A DNA stretch of 64,000 nt from Sphingomonas sp. Leaf21 (GTDB taxonomy: Bacteria; Pseudomonadota; Alphaproteobacteria; Sphingomonadales; Sphingomonadaceae), in NCBI RefSeq assembly GCF_916858675.1, contig NZ_CAKASM010000001.1:186001-250000 (forward strand), written 5' to 3'. Below, in pieces: positions 44,022 through 53,915 of the stretch. Made by a program: the position numbers and the translations under genes. The notes under the pieces are model-generated. The model saw only the letters and a program-made list of their open reading frames with translations, was not told the DNA's origin and ran no database searches. Position 1 is the first letter of the stretch. Every line of letters starts with the position of its first letter.

Positions 44022-45398
44022 TCAATCCTCGCGCGTCTCGCTGATCCCGAGGAGTTTCAGCTTCCGGTGGAGCGCCGATCGCTCCATTCCGATGAAGCTC
44101 GCGGTGCGTGAGATATTGCCCGAAAAGCGGCGGATCTGAACGCGAAGATATTCCCGTTCCCAGCTTTCGCGCGCCTCGCGCAAGGGGGCACCCATGATCG
44201 CGGTAGCGCCCCCTCCCCCCATATCGGCACCTTCGCCCAGCACCTCGGCGGGGAGGAGATCGAGGTCGATCCGGCCGACCCGGTCGCCCGGCGCCAGGAT
44301 GATCGTCCGCTCGACGACGTTGCGAAGCTGCCGGACATTGCCGGGCCAGTCATAGGACTGCATCGCGACCATCGCGTCGGGCGCGATCTCGGGCGTGCGA
44401 ACGCGACGTTCGGTCGCGTAATGCGCCATGAAATGTTCGACCAGTGGCGGTATGTCCTCGCGACGCTCGGACAGCGAGGGGATGGTCACCGGAACGACGT
44501 TGAGGCGATAGTAGAGGTCCTCGCGGAACCGCCCCTCGGCGATCTCCTGGGTCAGGTCGCGTGCGGTCGCCGAGACGACGCGAACGTCGACCTTGACCAC
44601 GCGCGTCCCGCCGACGCGGGTGAAGCTCTGGTCGGTCAGCACGCGCAGGATGCGCGCCTGCGTCGCGATCGGCATGTCGGCGATCTCGTCGAGGAAAAGC
44701 GTCCCGCCATGGGCCTGCTCGAGAAGCCCCGTCCGGACGAGATCGCCCCCCTCCTCCACGCCGAACAATTCTTCATCGACGCGTTCGGGGGTCATCCGCG
44801 CGGCACTGACCACCACGAAGGGGGCGCTCGCGCGGTTGCTCCAGCCGTGCAGCAGCCGTGCCGCGACCTCCTTGCCCACGCCAGCCGCACCCATGATGAG
44901 CACGCGGCTGCCAGTGGCGGCAACGCGCTTCAAGGTCGCCCGGATGCCGTTGATCGCGCTCGACGATCCGGTCAGGTCGGTCTCGCGTCCGGCGCTTGCG
45001 CGCAACGAGGCGTTCTCGCGGCGCAGTCGCTCGGTCTCGGTCGCCCGCGCGACCATGAGCAAAAGGCGCTCGGCCTCGAACGGCTTTTCGATGAAATCGG
45101 CGGCACCCTTGCGGATCGCGGCGACCGCCGTGTCGAGATTGCCGTGTCCCGAAATCACCAGAACCGGGATCGACGGATCGCGCCGCTTGATCTCATCGAG
45201 CAGTTCCAGCCCGTCGAGCTTCGATCCCTGCAGCCACACGTCGAGCAGCACCAGCGACGGTCGCCGCACCGCCACCGCCTCCAGCGCGGCGTCGCTGTCC
45301 GCGGCGACGCGGGCGTCATAGCCCTCGTCCTCCAGGACGCCCGCGACCAGTTCGCGGATATCGAGTTCGTCATCGACGACGAGAATGTCCAAAGCCAT
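44022..45398 (-). CDS. ntrX: Response regulator NtrX
   Basis: A 458-residue NtrC-family regulator, partner of NtrY in nitrogen and redox control. Receiver domain with Asp53, an AAA+ domain (about 140-380) and a C-terminal Fis-type helix-turn-helix (NISRTASFIGMERSALHRKLKLL). The AAA+ part lacks the GAFTGA loop that contacts sigma-54 (EEGGDLVRTG is there instead) and has GAAGVGKE for GESGTGKE. So it probably does not activate sigma-54 promoters, as known for other alphaproteobacterial NtrX proteins. It is coupled to ntrY, seven bases away. Confidence 0.93.
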   Translation of the reverse strand: MALDILVVDDELDIRELVAGVLEDEGYDARVAADSDAALEAVAVRRPSLVLLDVWLQGSKLDGLELLDEIKRRDPSIPVLVISGHGNLDTAVAAIRKGAADFIEKPFEAERLLLMVARATETERLRRENASLRASAGRETDLTGSSSAINGIRATLKRVAATGSRVLIMGAAGVGKEVAARLLHGWSNRASAPFVVVSAARMTPERVDEELFGVEEGGDLVRTGLLEQAHGGTLFLDEIADMPIATQARILRVLTDQSFTRVGGTRVVKVDVRVVSATARDLTQEIAEGRFREDLYYRLNVVPVTIPSLSERREDIPPLVEHFMAHYATERRVRTPEIAPDAMVAMQSYDWPGNVRQLRNVVERTIILAPGDRVGRIDLDLLPAEVLGEGADMGGGGATAIMGAPLREARESWEREYLRVQIRRFSGNISRTASFIGMERSALHRKLKLLGISETRED

Positions 45399-45404
45399 GA
45401 TTCT

Positions 45405-47651
45405 TTACGTCCGAGTACGAGTCAAAGCGGTGAGCTGGCCCTCCCCAGCCAGTTCGGGTTCGGCGCCCCCCTGATCCAGCGCCGCCAGGGCGCCGGCATC
45501 GAACATCATCGAAACGATGGTGCCGCCGGTAGGATTGTCGGAAAAGCCGATCGTGCCGGCATGTTCCTCGATGATCTTGTTGACGATGGCGAGGCCGAGC
45601 CCCGTGCCCCGCGCGCGCGTCGTCATATAGGGCTCGATGATACGATCCCGCTCTGGAGGAAGGCCGACGCCATTGTCGGCGACCGTGATCGTGATCATCC
45701 CGCCATGCTGCCCGACGGTCAGCATGACATGGCCGCCCTTGGTCCCCTCGGGCCGACCTTCGATCGCCTCGACCGCGTTCTTGACGATGTTGGTCAGCGC
45801 CTGGCTCATCTGCCGCCGGTCGCAGACCATCGTCGGGGCGGGTTCGTCCTGCTCCATCTCGAAACGGATCTCGGGATGCGCGACTTCGTGCAGGAACATC
45901 GCCTGGGCGCAGATGTCGGCGATCGCCTCTTCGCGGAACACCGGCTTGGGCATCCGGGCGAAGGACGAGAATTCGTCGACCATCCGGCGAAGATCGCCGA
46001 CCTGGCGCACGATCGTCTCGGTCAGGCGCCCGAAGGTCTCGTCCTGCGGATCGATCACCTTGCCGTAGCGGCGCTGCAATCGCTCGGCCGCCAGCTGGAT
46101 CGGGGTCAGCGGGTTCTTGATCTCGTGCGCGATCCGGCGCGCCACGTCGGACCAGGCGGCGCGACGCTGATCGAGCAGCTGCTGCGTGATGTCGTCGAAG
46201 GTCAGGATCGGCCCGTCCGCCGTCTGCGCGATCCGCACGGCAAGCGTCCGCATGTCGCCGTGAAGCGCGACCTGTACCGTCGCCTCACGCCGCCCCTGAT
46301 CGAGCAAAGCGTCCAGCTCGGGGGCAACCTCCGTCAGGCGGTGGCCGACCAGCCCGCCCGGCTCCACCCCCAATAGCATGTCGGCGGAATTGTTGGCGAT
46401 CCGAACCTGGCGATTGGCGCCGATTGCCACGACGCCGGCCGATACGCCCGCCATCACCGCTTCGATCAGCGCGCGACGATTGTCGAGCTGCGCGTTCGCG
46501 GTGACCAGTTCCGTATTCTGCTGCTCGAGCTGGCCGGTCATCTGGTTGAAGGCGTTGGCAAGCGTACCGACTTCGTCCCGGGTCCGCGGATCGGGCACCC
46601 GTGCGGAAAGGTCGCCACCGGCGATGCGCCGGGCCGCATCCACGAGTTCGCCCACCGGTCGCACCAACCGGTCGGCGACGGCCAGCGCGATCCACACCGC
46701 GATACCCACGATCAGCAGCGCCACGAAGAACAGCGCGATGTTGAACTTCAACTGGAGCGACCGCGCGCGTCCCTGAAGCGCGCGGTAACCCTCGACGACA
46801 TCCTCGGCGGCGAAATGCTGCTTGCTCAGGAAGGCCGCGTTCACGCTCGTGCCGACATACAGCATGATGCCGCTGCTGTCGGGCAACGGCGTCACGACCC
46901 AGACGCGCTGCTCGTTGATGCCCACTTCGGGGCGGTTCGAGCGGCTGGCCTGATCCATCATCTCCGGCGTCACGAGTTCGCGGAAGCTGGCATCGGTCGG
47001 CTGGTTGAAGAAGTCGTAGAATTTGAAGCCCTGCTTGGCGTCATAGGAGAAGAGGACCGCCTCCTCCATGTCGCGCACGATCGTCTGCTGCACGAGATAG
47101 TCGTGAAAATCGCGGCGGTTCTCGCGCAGCACCGGCAGATTGCGCCCGAGATCCTGCGACATGGCTCGCCCGGCGAACACCCAGCGGTTGATGATCTGCT
47201 GCTGCGATTGGCGGGCGATGTCCATCGCATCGCTGAACGCCTTGCGCGCCCGGTCGGAAATCCAGAACTCCGCCGACGACTGGAACATCATCGACGCGGT
47301 CACCACCGTCAGGAGAATGGGGACGCTCGCCGTCAGCGAGAAGATCGCCACCAGGCGAACATGCAACCGGCCGCCACCACCCACCGCCGATTCGGCTGCC
47401 CGGCGCATGGCCACGCGACGGCCCAGCAGCATCAGCAGCAGGATGGCAGGAACGAGGTTGAGCGCGAGAAGTCCGGCGATGACCGGTGGCGCGATCAGTC
47501 CCTGCGCATCATGCCGCTGCTCGATGAACCAGTATGTTCCGCCCGCGATCGTGATGGCCACGACGATGATGGCCAACTCCATCAGCGGCGTCACGGCGAA
47601 GCGCGGCCGCCGTGTCTCGTCGGGAACGACAGGGTTCAGGATCGCCGACAT
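45405..47651 (-). CDS. ntrY: Sensor histidine kinase NtrY
   Basis: A 748-residue membrane kinase. It begins with three hydrophobic segments (about 25-45, 55-75, 95-118), then a periplasmic region, a fourth helix near 305, a HAMP linker, a PAS domain (about 385-480), HisKA with the phosphorylated His in [15 protein letters not shown], and HATPase with NAVEAI and GRGTGLGLAIV. This is the NtrY layout. It phosphorylates NtrX. The start is 60 bases past the end of ntrC upstream. Confidence 0.95.
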   Translation of the reverse strand: MSAILNPVVPDETRRPRFAVTPLMELAIIVVAITIAGGTYWFIEQRHDAQGLIAPPVIAGLLALNLVPAILLLMLLGRRVAMRRAAESAVGGGGRLHVRLVAIFSLTASVPILLTVVTASMMFQSSAEFWISDRARKAFSDAMDIARQSQQQIINRWVFAGRAMSQDLGRNLPVLRENRRDFHDYLVQQTIVRDMEEAVLFSYDAKQGFKFYDFFNQPTDASFRELVTPEMMDQASRSNRPEVGINEQRVWVVTPLPDSSGIMLYVGTSVNAAFLSKQHFAAEDVVEGYRALQGRARSLQLKFNIALFFVALLIVGIAVWIALAVADRLVRPVGELVDAARRIAGGDLSARVPDPRTRDEVGTLANAFNQMTGQLEQQNTELVTANAQLDNRRALIEAVMAGVSAGVVAIGANRQVRIANNSADMLLGVEPGGLVGHRLTEVAPELDALLDQGRREATVQVALHGDMRTLAVRIAQTADGPILTFDDITQQLLDQRRAAWSDVARRIAHEIKNPLTPIQLAAERLQRRYGKVIDPQDETFGRLTETIVRQVGDLRRMVDEFSSFARMPKPVFREEAIADICAQAMFLHEVAHPEIRFEMEQDEPAPTMVCDRRQMSQALTNIVKNAVEAIEGRPEGTKGGHVMLTVGQHGGMITITVADNGVGLPPERDRIIEPYMTTRARGTGLGLAIVNKIIEEHAGTIGFSDNPTGGTIVSMMFDAGALAALDQGGAEPELAGEGQLTALTRTRT

Positions 47652-47712
47652 CGTTGCAATCGTACAACGTCATGCGTGACCTGCAAGCCACAATTCTTAA
47701 AAATATCGTCAG

Positions 47713-49155
47713 TCAGCCCGATATCCCGTCATCGCCGCTCGTCGGGATGCGAAGCGTATCGAGCCGTTTGCGCAGCGTGTTTCGATTGATACCCATCGCC
47801 CGTGCCGTCCGCAGCTGGTTGCCGCCGTGGCGCGCCAGCATCGCCTCGATCAGCGGGCGCTCGACCTCGCCGATGATCCGGTCGTAGAGCGACCCGTCGT
47901 CGAGCGCGGTCGGCCGCTCGATGGCCAATCGGGCGAGATAGGTGCGCACCGCCCGGACCAGATCGCCATCACCGGCTTCGGCCGCGTGCCCCGGTGCCGA
48001 CCGCCCCGCTCCCATCATGGCGCGAATCGCCTCGGCATCGATGACCTCGTCGCGGGCGAGGACCGCCAGCCGCCGCATCATATTTTCCAGCTCACGGACG
48101 TTGCCCGGCCAGTCGTGCGTGACCAGCACGTCGATCGCCTGGCTGTCGATCCGGCGTCGTGGCAGCCCTTGCAGCGCGGCATTCTCCAGAAAGTGCCTTG
48201 CTAGCAATGGGATATCCTGCCGACGCTCGCGCAATGCCGGAAGCGCGATCGGCACGACGTTGAGGCGATAGAAGAGATCCTCGCGGAACTGGCCCGACGC
48301 TACCTGCTGGCTCAGATCGCGATTGGTCGCCGCGACGATGCGGACATCGGTCCTGATGGTGCGCGCGCCGCCCACGGTGGTGAACTCGCCGGATTGGAGG
48401 ACACGCAACAGGCGGGTCTGCGCCTCCATCGGCATGTCGCCGATCTCATCGAGGAACAGCGTCCCCCCCGCCGCCTGTTCGAAGCGGCCCGCATTCCGCT
48501 GCGCCGCACCCGTGAAGGCGCCACGCTCATGGCCGAACAGCTCGGCTTCGATCAGCTCGCGCGGGATGGCGGCCATGTTGATCGCGATAAAGGGCGCCGC
48601 GCGGCGGGGGCCGAGATCATGGATCGCCCTTGCGACCAGTTCCTTGCCGGTTCCCGACTCGCCCGAGATCAGCACCGTCAGGTCGGTCGACACCACGCGA
48701 GCGATGACGCGGTAGACGCTCTGCATCGCCTGCGATCGCCCGATCAGCGGCAGCGCGCGATCGTCTTCGGCAATTCCGTCCTCGATGGCCACGCCGCGTC
48801 GCGCCAGCGCGCCCGACACCGCGTTGGTCAGCGCGTCGAGATCGAACGGCTTGGGGAGATATTCATAGGCGCCCACCTCGGCCGCGCGAACGGCGGTGGT
48901 CAGCGTATTTTGCGCCGAAAGGATGATGATCGGCAACGCGGGGAAGCGTTCGGCCACGCCGCGAATATGGTCGATGCCGTCGCCATCGGGCAGGATGACG
49001 TCGGTCACCAGGATATCGGGCGCGCCGTTCGCAAGGACCCGATCGAGCCGCGCCAAGGTCTCGACGGCCGTCACCTCATGGCCCGCCCGGCGTAGTGCCT
49101 GCCCCACGACGGTCCGGATTGCGGCGTCGTCATCGACGACCAGCACGTGGCTCAT
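47713..49155 (-). CDS. ntrC: Nitrogen regulator NtrC
   Basis: NtrC (480 residues) activates sigma-54 promoters when nitrogen is limiting. Receiver with phospho-Asp52 (VTDVILPDGDG), AAA+ domain with GESGTGKE and an intact GAFTGA (in HERGAFTGAAQR), and a C-terminal Fis-type helix (GGNQLRTARAMGINRNTLRKRL). Compare ntrX, which has lost the sigma-54 loop. Its start overlaps the ntrB stop by four bases. Confidence 0.96.
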   Translation of the reverse strand: MSHVLVVDDDAAIRTVVGQALRRAGHEVTAVETLARLDRVLANGAPDILVTDVILPDGDGIDHIRGVAERFPALPIIILSAQNTLTTAVRAAEVGAYEYLPKPFDLDALTNAVSGALARRGVAIEDGIAEDDRALPLIGRSQAMQSVYRVIARVVSTDLTVLISGESGTGKELVARAIHDLGPRRAAPFIAINMAAIPRELIEAELFGHERGAFTGAAQRNAGRFEQAAGGTLFLDEIGDMPMEAQTRLLRVLQSGEFTTVGGARTIRTDVRIVAATNRDLSQQVASGQFREDLFYRLNVVPIALPALRERRQDIPLLARHFLENAALQGLPRRRIDSQAIDVLVTHDWPGNVRELENMMRRLAVLARDEVIDAEAIRAMMGAGRSAPGHAAEAGDGDLVRAVRTYLARLAIERPTALDDGSLYDRIIGEVERPLIEAMLARHGGNQLRTARAMGINRNTLRKRLDTLRIPTSGDDGISG

Positions 49156-50219
49156 GCGATGGCCCGGGGAAGCAAAAGGCGCAGGACAGTCATTTCGGGT
49201 GAGCCTTCTCTCGCATATTGCACGATACCGCTCATGTCGCGGACCAGCTTGTCGACCAGTGCGAGCCCCAGCCCCTGCCCCTCACGGCGGCCGGAGACGA
49301 AGGGATCGAACATGTGATCGGCCAGATCCGGCGGGACGCCGGGGCCGTTGTCGATCACGCAAATCTCGATCGGCAAGGGCAATCGCGTCCGGCCCTCGCC
49401 CGTGCTGATCGACATGCCGTGACGATAGGCGGTGGTCAGTATGATCCGGGGATTGCGCACCGCGCGCACCGCCTCTCGGGCATTTTTCAACAGATTGATA
49501 ACGATCTGGAGCAGCGCGTCGCGATTGATCCGCGCGGGCGGCAGCGACGGGTCGAACCGCTCCTCGATCGCGATCCCGCGCGCAAAGCCGGCCGATGCGA
49601 CGCCCCGCGCATGGGTGAGAAGCGGATAGATGTTCTCGGAAGCCAGCGGCAAAGGCCTGGTATCGCTGAAGTCCTGCATCCGGTCGATCAGGGCTGCGAT
49701 ACGATCGACCTCGGTGGTGATGAGCGTGGTCAGCTCACCGCCATTGAGCAACTGCGCGGCGCCGCGGATGCCCGAGAGCGGGTTCTTGATCTCGTGCGCC
49801 AGCATCGCGGCCGCGCCGATGGCGGCCCGTGCGCCCGGCCCCCGTTCCGACGAATGCGCAAGCCGACGTGAGGGCCCCGCGCTGTGCAGCGTGATCGCCC
49901 GCCAGCCGGGATGGTCGGGAATCTGCGCCTCGACGAAATCGACGCGGATCTTCGGACCACGTGGCGTCGCGATCACCGTGTCATAGACGGCAAAGCCATG
50001 CCCGTCGCGGCTGCGCGGCGCATCCGGCGGCGGCAGGATCGCGTTGACCGGCTGCCCCACCATCAGACGCTCGGACAGGTTGAGAAGCTGCTCGGCCAAG
50101 CCGTTGGCGTGGGCGATCCGATCGTCGGGATCCACCACCACGACCGCGACCGGCAGGGCGGCGAACAGCGCCCCGAAACCCGGTCGGCCGAGGCGCGTGG
50201 CGTCAGGCCGCGGCTGCAA
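49152..50219 (-). CDS. ntrB: Nitrogen-control histidine kinase NtrB
   Basis: NtrB (355 residues) is the cytoplasmic kinase/phosphatase of NtrC, in turn controlled by PII. PAS domain (15-115), HisKA with the phospho-His in [15 protein letters not shown], and an HATPase with [12 protein letters not shown] and [10 protein letters not shown]. No ATG or GTG precedes the PAS domain in frame, so I chose a TTG ([10 protein letters not shown]) that lies 17 bases inside the end of dusB. That start is less certain than the gene itself. Confidence 0.9.
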   Translation of the reverse strand: MQPRPDATRLGRPGFGALFAALPVAVVVVDPDDRIAHANGLAEQLLNLSERLMVGQPVNAILPPPDAPRSRDGHGFAVYDTVIATPRGPKIRVDFVEAQIPDHPGWRAITLHSAGPSRRLAHSSERGPGARAAIGAAAMLAHEIKNPLSGIRGAAQLLNGGELTTLITTEVDRIAALIDRMQDFSDTRPLPLASENIYPLLTHARGVASAGFARGIAIEERFDPSLPPARINRDALLQIVINLLKNAREAVRAVRNPRIILTTAYRHGMSISTGEGRTRLPLPIEICVIDNGPGVPPDLADHMFDPFVSGRREGQGLGLALVDKLVRDMSGIVQYAREGSPEMTVLRLLLPRAIA

Positions 50220-51207
50220 GCTCGATCTGCGGCATGTAGAAGTCGTACAGCATCGCCTTGACGCGGTCGGCGCTGGCTTCCTGATTGACCTTGTTGCGGA
50301 ACTCCGCCGAGCCGTGGAGGCCACGCGTGTACCAGCCGATATGCTTGCGTGCCATGTTGACCCCGGTCTCGGTGCCATAATGATCGAGCATCGCGTCGTA
50401 ATGACCGGTGACGGCACGATATTGCTCGTCCAGCGACGGATCCTCGAGACGCTCGCCCGTGGCGAACCAATGCATCACCTGCCCCAGCAGCCAGGGCCGA
50501 CCATAGGCACCGCGCCCGATCATGACGCCGTCGGCGCCCGACTGGTCGAGTGCCATATCGGCATCCTCGACCGAACAGATATCGCCATTGGCGATGACCG
50601 GGATCGACACCGCGTCCTTTACCTGGCGGATGAAGGCCCAGTCCGCCTGCCCCTTGTACATCTGGTTGCGGGTACGCCCATGGACCGTGATCATCTTGAC
50701 CCCGATATCCTCCGCGATGCGCGACAGTTCGGGGGCGTTCAGGCTGTCGTGGCACCAGCCCATGCGCATCTTCAGCGTCACGGGTACGTCGACGGCCTTG
50801 ACCGTCGCCTCGATGATCGCGGAGGCCAGCTTCAGGTCGCGCATCAGCGCAGAGCCCGCGTCGCCGTTCACGACCTTGCGCACCGGACAGCCCATGTTGA
50901 TGTCGATGATCGCGGCACCGCGATCGGCGTTGAGCTTGGCGGCCTCGCCCATCTCATAGGGCGTACAGCCGACGAGCTGCATCGACACCGGCTCTTCCAG
51001 CGGATGCCATGCGGCCTTCTGGATCGACTGCCGCGTCTCGCGGATCGCCGCCTGGCTGGCGATCATCTCGGTCACGTTCAGGCCCGAGCCGTATCGACGG
51101 ACCAGCGTGCGGAACGGCATGTCGGTCACCCCGGTCATCGGGGCCAGGACGACCGGGCTGTCGATCGTCACGGGACCGACCTGAATGGGGGCGAGGTTGC
51201 GCATCAT
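50203..51207 (-). CDS. dusB: tRNA-dihydrouridine synthase DusB
   Basis: DusB (334 residues) reduces uridine in tRNA D-loops using FMN and NADPH. The FMN-binding [13 protein letters not shown], catalytic Cys107 in [11 protein letters not shown], the MTVHGR-type [10 protein letters not shown] and [13 protein letters not shown] motifs are present. The nifR3/dusB-ntrBC arrangement is conserved in alphaproteobacteria and makes it the first gene of the operon. It is divergent from ispDF. Confidence 0.96.
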   Translation of the reverse strand: MMRNLAPIQVGPVTIDSPVVLAPMTGVTDMPFRTLVRRYGSGLNVTEMIASQAAIRETRQSIQKAAWHPLEEPVSMQLVGCTPYEMGEAAKLNADRGAAIIDINMGCPVRKVVNGDAGSALMRDLKLASAIIEATVKAVDVPVTLKMRMGWCHDSLNAPELSRIAEDIGVKMITVHGRTRNQMYKGQADWAFIRQVKDAVSIPVIANGDICSVEDADMALDQSGADGVMIGRGAYGRPWLLGQVMHWFATGERLEDPSLDEQYRAVTGHYDAMLDHYGTETGVNMARKHIGWYTRGLHGSAEFRNKVNQEASADRVKAMLYDFYMPQIELAAAA

Positions 51208-51296
51208 ACTGCCTGAAAAATAAGCAGCCGTCTACGCCAACATGGCCCGACAGGCAAGGTTGGCGGTGTGGCTCCATTGCCGCTAAACGCCTCGCC

Positions 51297-52469
51297 ATGA
51301 GCGACAATGGCAAGATCGCGGCGTTGATCGTCGCTGCGGGTGGCGGCAGCCGGATGGGCGGCGGCATTCCGAAGCAGTTTCGCGAGGTGGGCGGCAAGCC
51401 GATGCTCGCGTGGAGCCACGCCGCGTTCGCTCAGCATCCCGCGATCGGCCCCGTACTGATCATGGTGGCGCCGGATCAGCTCGAGACCGCCAGGGCGATT
51501 CTCCCCGCAGGCTGGTGCGAGCCAGGCGGTGCCAGCCGTCGCGAGTCGGTCGCGAAGGGCTTGCGGCATCTGGCGATGACAGGCGTCGAGAGGGTTCTGA
51601 TCCATGACGCGGCCCGGCCCTTCCTGTCGGCCGAGGTGATCGAGCGCGTCCTGGCCGGACTGGACACGGCGGATGGGGCGATGCCCGTCATGCCGGTCGC
51701 GGACACGCTGGCTCGGGAGGACCACCGTCGGGGGGACACGATGCTCGGCGAAACCGTCCCGCGTGACGGCGTGGTTCGAGTCCAGACGCCGCAGGGCTTC
51801 CACCTCCAAGCGGTCATCGCGGCCCATGCCGCCTGGCCCGCCGATGCGGAAGCCACCGATGACGCTCAGATGGTGCGACGGCTTGGCGGACGCGTCGCTT
51901 TGGTGCAGGGCGATGCGATGCTCGAAAAGATCACCTATCCCGACGACATGGCCGGAGCCGATGGGCGACTGGCTTGGGAAACCCGTACCGCCATGGGCTA
52001 TGACGTCCACCGCCTGGAGGATGGCGAAGAATTGTGGCTCGGTGGGGTCCTGATCCCACATCATCAGGGATTGTCCGGGCATAGCGACGCGGACGTCGCG
52101 CTTCACGCGCTGACCGACGCGTTGCTCGGCACGATCGCGGCGGGCGATATCGGAACGCACTTTCCGCCGAGCGACCCGCAGTGGAAGGGCGCGGAGTCGG
52201 GCCAGTTTCTCCAGCATGCCGCCAAGCTGATCGCCGAGAAGGGCGGACGTATAGACTTTGTCGACCTGACCATCATCTGCGAAGCGCCCAAGATCGGCCC
52301 GCACCGCGCGGCGATGGTCGAGCGGATCGCAGCGCTGCTGAATATCGGTCGGGACCGGGTCAGCCTGAAGGCGACGACGACCGAACGGCTGGGCTTTACC
52401 GGACGTGGCGAAGGCATCGCGACCCAGGCGGTGGCGACGGTCCGCATTCCCGCGAGCAAGTCGGCGTGA
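51297..52469 (+). CDS. ispDF: Bifunctional IspD/IspF isoprenoid enzyme
   Basis: A 390-residue fusion catalysing two steps of the MEP pathway: CDP-ME formation (IspD, about 1-228; AAGGGSRMGGGIPKQF and HDAARPF) and cyclisation to MEcPP (IspF, about 232-390; GYDVHRL, GHSDADVALHALTDALLG, and TTTERLGFTGRGEGI). Such fusions are usual in many alphaproteobacteria. The GTG of the following gene overlaps its stop codon. Confidence 0.96.
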   Translation: MSDNGKIAALIVAAGGGSRMGGGIPKQFREVGGKPMLAWSHAAFAQHPAIGPVLIMVAPDQLETARAILPAGWCEPGGASRRESVAKGLRHLAMTGVERVLIHDAARPFLSAEVIERVLAGLDTADGAMPVMPVADTLAREDHRRGDTMLGETVPRDGVVRVQTPQGFHLQAVIAAHAAWPADAEATDDAQMVRRLGGRVALVQGDAMLEKITYPDDMAGADGRLAWETRTAMGYDVHRLEDGEELWLGGVLIPHHQGLSGHSDADVALHALTDALLGTIAAGDIGTHFPPSDPQWKGAESGQFLQHAAKLIAEKGGRIDFVDLTIICEAPKIGPHRAAMVERIAALLNIGRDRVSLKATTTERLGFTGRGEGIATQAVATVRIPASKSA

Positions 52470-52996
52470 AGCGGCTCGCCACCCTGGTCGCGCTAGTCAC
52501 GCTGGCGGCGCCTCAGGTCGCTGCGGCACAGACGCGCGCCTGCATCACCGCGCCCGAGGCGGAAGCCATGACGCTGGTCGCCATGCCCGATATCCTGCGC
52601 GAAACCGGTCGCGTCTGCGGCGCACGCCTGCCCGCGACCAGCCTGATCCGGGGTGGCGGCACGCTGATCGCGAAATATGAGACGGCGGCCGATCAGGCGT
52701 GGCCGTCCGCGCGCGCCGCGATCGTCAAGCTGTCCGATCCCGCGATCGATACTCTGCTCCAATCGGATTACGCGCGTCCGTTGCTGACCTCGCTGCTCGT
52801 GCCGTTCATCGTCGGGCGGATCGGGCTGGAGGATTGCGGGACGATCGACCGGCTGGTCACCCAGCTCGCCCCCCTGCCCCCGCGCAACATGGCATCGGTG
52901 GTCGTCACCGCGCTTCAATATCTCAAGACCGAGAAGGCGCGTGGACGGCAGGTCGCCGTGCCCGATCTGCCGCTTTGCACCAACGGGAACCGCTGA
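52466..52996 (+). CDS. Exported hypothetical protein
   Basis: The 176-residue product has a signal peptide (1-21, LATLVALVTLAAPQVAAAQ) and four cysteines (in RACITAP, VCGARL, EDCGTID and LCTNGN) that could form two disulfides. I do not recognise the family. The gene is wedged between ispDF and pncC by GTGA and TGATG overlaps, so it is a genuine member of that operon. Confidence 0.72.
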   Translation: MKRLATLVALVTLAAPQVAAAQTRACITAPEAEAMTLVAMPDILRETGRVCGARLPATSLIRGGGTLIAKYETAADQAWPSARAAIVKLSDPAIDTLLQSDYARPLLTSLLVPFIVGRIGLEDCGTIDRLVTQLAPLPPRNMASVVVTALQYLKTEKARGRQVAVPDLPLCTNGNR

Positions 52997-53496
52997 TGGA
53001 CGTGATCCTCCCGCGCGAACTGATCGCGCTTGCCGAGCGTGTCGTGACCGAGAACCGCGCGGCGGGACGGCGCGTGGCGCTGGCCGAAAGCTGCACCGGC
53101 GGGCTCGTCTCCGCCGCGCTGACGGAAATTCCCGGATCGTCCGACGTGGTCGAGGCGGGGTTCGTGACCTATTCGAACCAGGCGAAGATCGCACTGCTGC
53201 GGGTCAACCCGGAAGTGATAGAGACGTTCGGCGCCGTGTCGACCGCCACCGCCTGGGCGATGGCTCAGGGGGCGCTGGCGGCGAGCGAGGCCGAGGTAGC
53301 GGTCGCCATCACCGGCGTCGCCGGGCCTGGCGGCGGCACCGCCAAAAAGCCCGTCGGTACGGTCGTCTTCGCGCGAGCGCTACGCGATGGTGATCCCGAG
53401 GACGTGAAGGCCGAACGTCACGAGTTCGGCGATATCGGGCGCGGCGCGATCCGGCTTCAGGCGGCGCTGTTGGCGCTCGAGCTGCTGCTGCCGTAA
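52996..53496 (+). CDS. pncC: Nicotinamide-nucleotide amidase (CinA C-terminal domain, PncC)
   Basis: A 166-residue stand-alone CinA_C domain. The active-site loop AESCTGGL and AITGVAGPGGGTAKKPVGTV are intact. It deamidates nicotinamide mononucleotide to nicotinate mononucleotide in NAD recycling. The normal CinA N-terminal pyrophosphatase domain is absent, as in E. coli PncC/YgaD. The last 40 bases overlap the convergent ratA. Confidence 0.92.
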   Translation: MDVILPRELIALAERVVTENRAAGRRVALAESCTGGLVSAALTEIPGSSDVVEAGFVTYSNQAKIALLRVNPEVIETFGAVSTATAWAMAQGALAASEAEVAVAITGVAGPGGGTAKKPVGTVVFARALRDGDPEDVKAERHEFGDIGRGAIRLQAALLALELLLP

Positions 53497-53915
53497 AGCT
53501 TCGCGGCGCGATCCTCGAACGCGCCGATCATTCGGCGAAGCGCGGTGCCGAACACTTGCCCCGCGAGCATTTCGAACACCCGGTTCTTGAACGCGAAGTC
53601 GACGGTGAAGTCGACCGCGCACCCCTGTTCCTCGGGCCGGAACCGCCAGTTGTTCCGCAGATATTTGAGCGGCCCGTCGAGATAGTCGACATCGATCGAC
53701 TCGGGCCGCGACTTCGTCACCCGACTCGTGAAGGTCTCGCGCAACCCCTTGAACCCCACGATCATGTCGGCAACCGTTTCGGTATCGCTGTCCGAGCGCA
53801 CGCGCATCGCCGAGACCCAGGGGAGGAACTCGGGATAGCGCGCCACGTCGGCGACCAGATCGAACATCTGCTCCGGCGTATAGGGCAGATGGCGCGTCTC
53901 GCTATGCCTTGGCAT
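53457..53915 (-). CDS. RatA/COQ10-type START-domain protein
   Basis: A 152-residue START-fold protein: LPYTPEQMFDLVADVARYPEFLPWV at the start is diagnostic of the RatA/COQ10 family. Members bind ubiquinone (COQ10) or, in E. coli RatA, block ribosome subunit joining; the first role seems more common in alphaproteobacteria. Its start overlaps the lipA stop by one base, a conserved neighbour pair. Confidence 0.9.
   Translation of the reverse strand: MPRHSETRHLPYTPEQMFDLVADVARYPEFLPWVSAMRVRSDSDTETVADMIVGFKGLRETFTSRVTKSRPESIDVDYLDGPLKYLRNNWRFRPEEQGCAVDFTVDFAFKNRVFEMLAGQVFGTALRRMIGAFEDRAAKLYGSSSSSANSAA

Noticed and set aside
53457..53915. Toxin-antitoxin system from the RatA name
   Set aside because: RatA/COQ10 proteins are START-fold proteins; no antitoxin partner is present and the lipA neighbourhood is conserved housekeeping.
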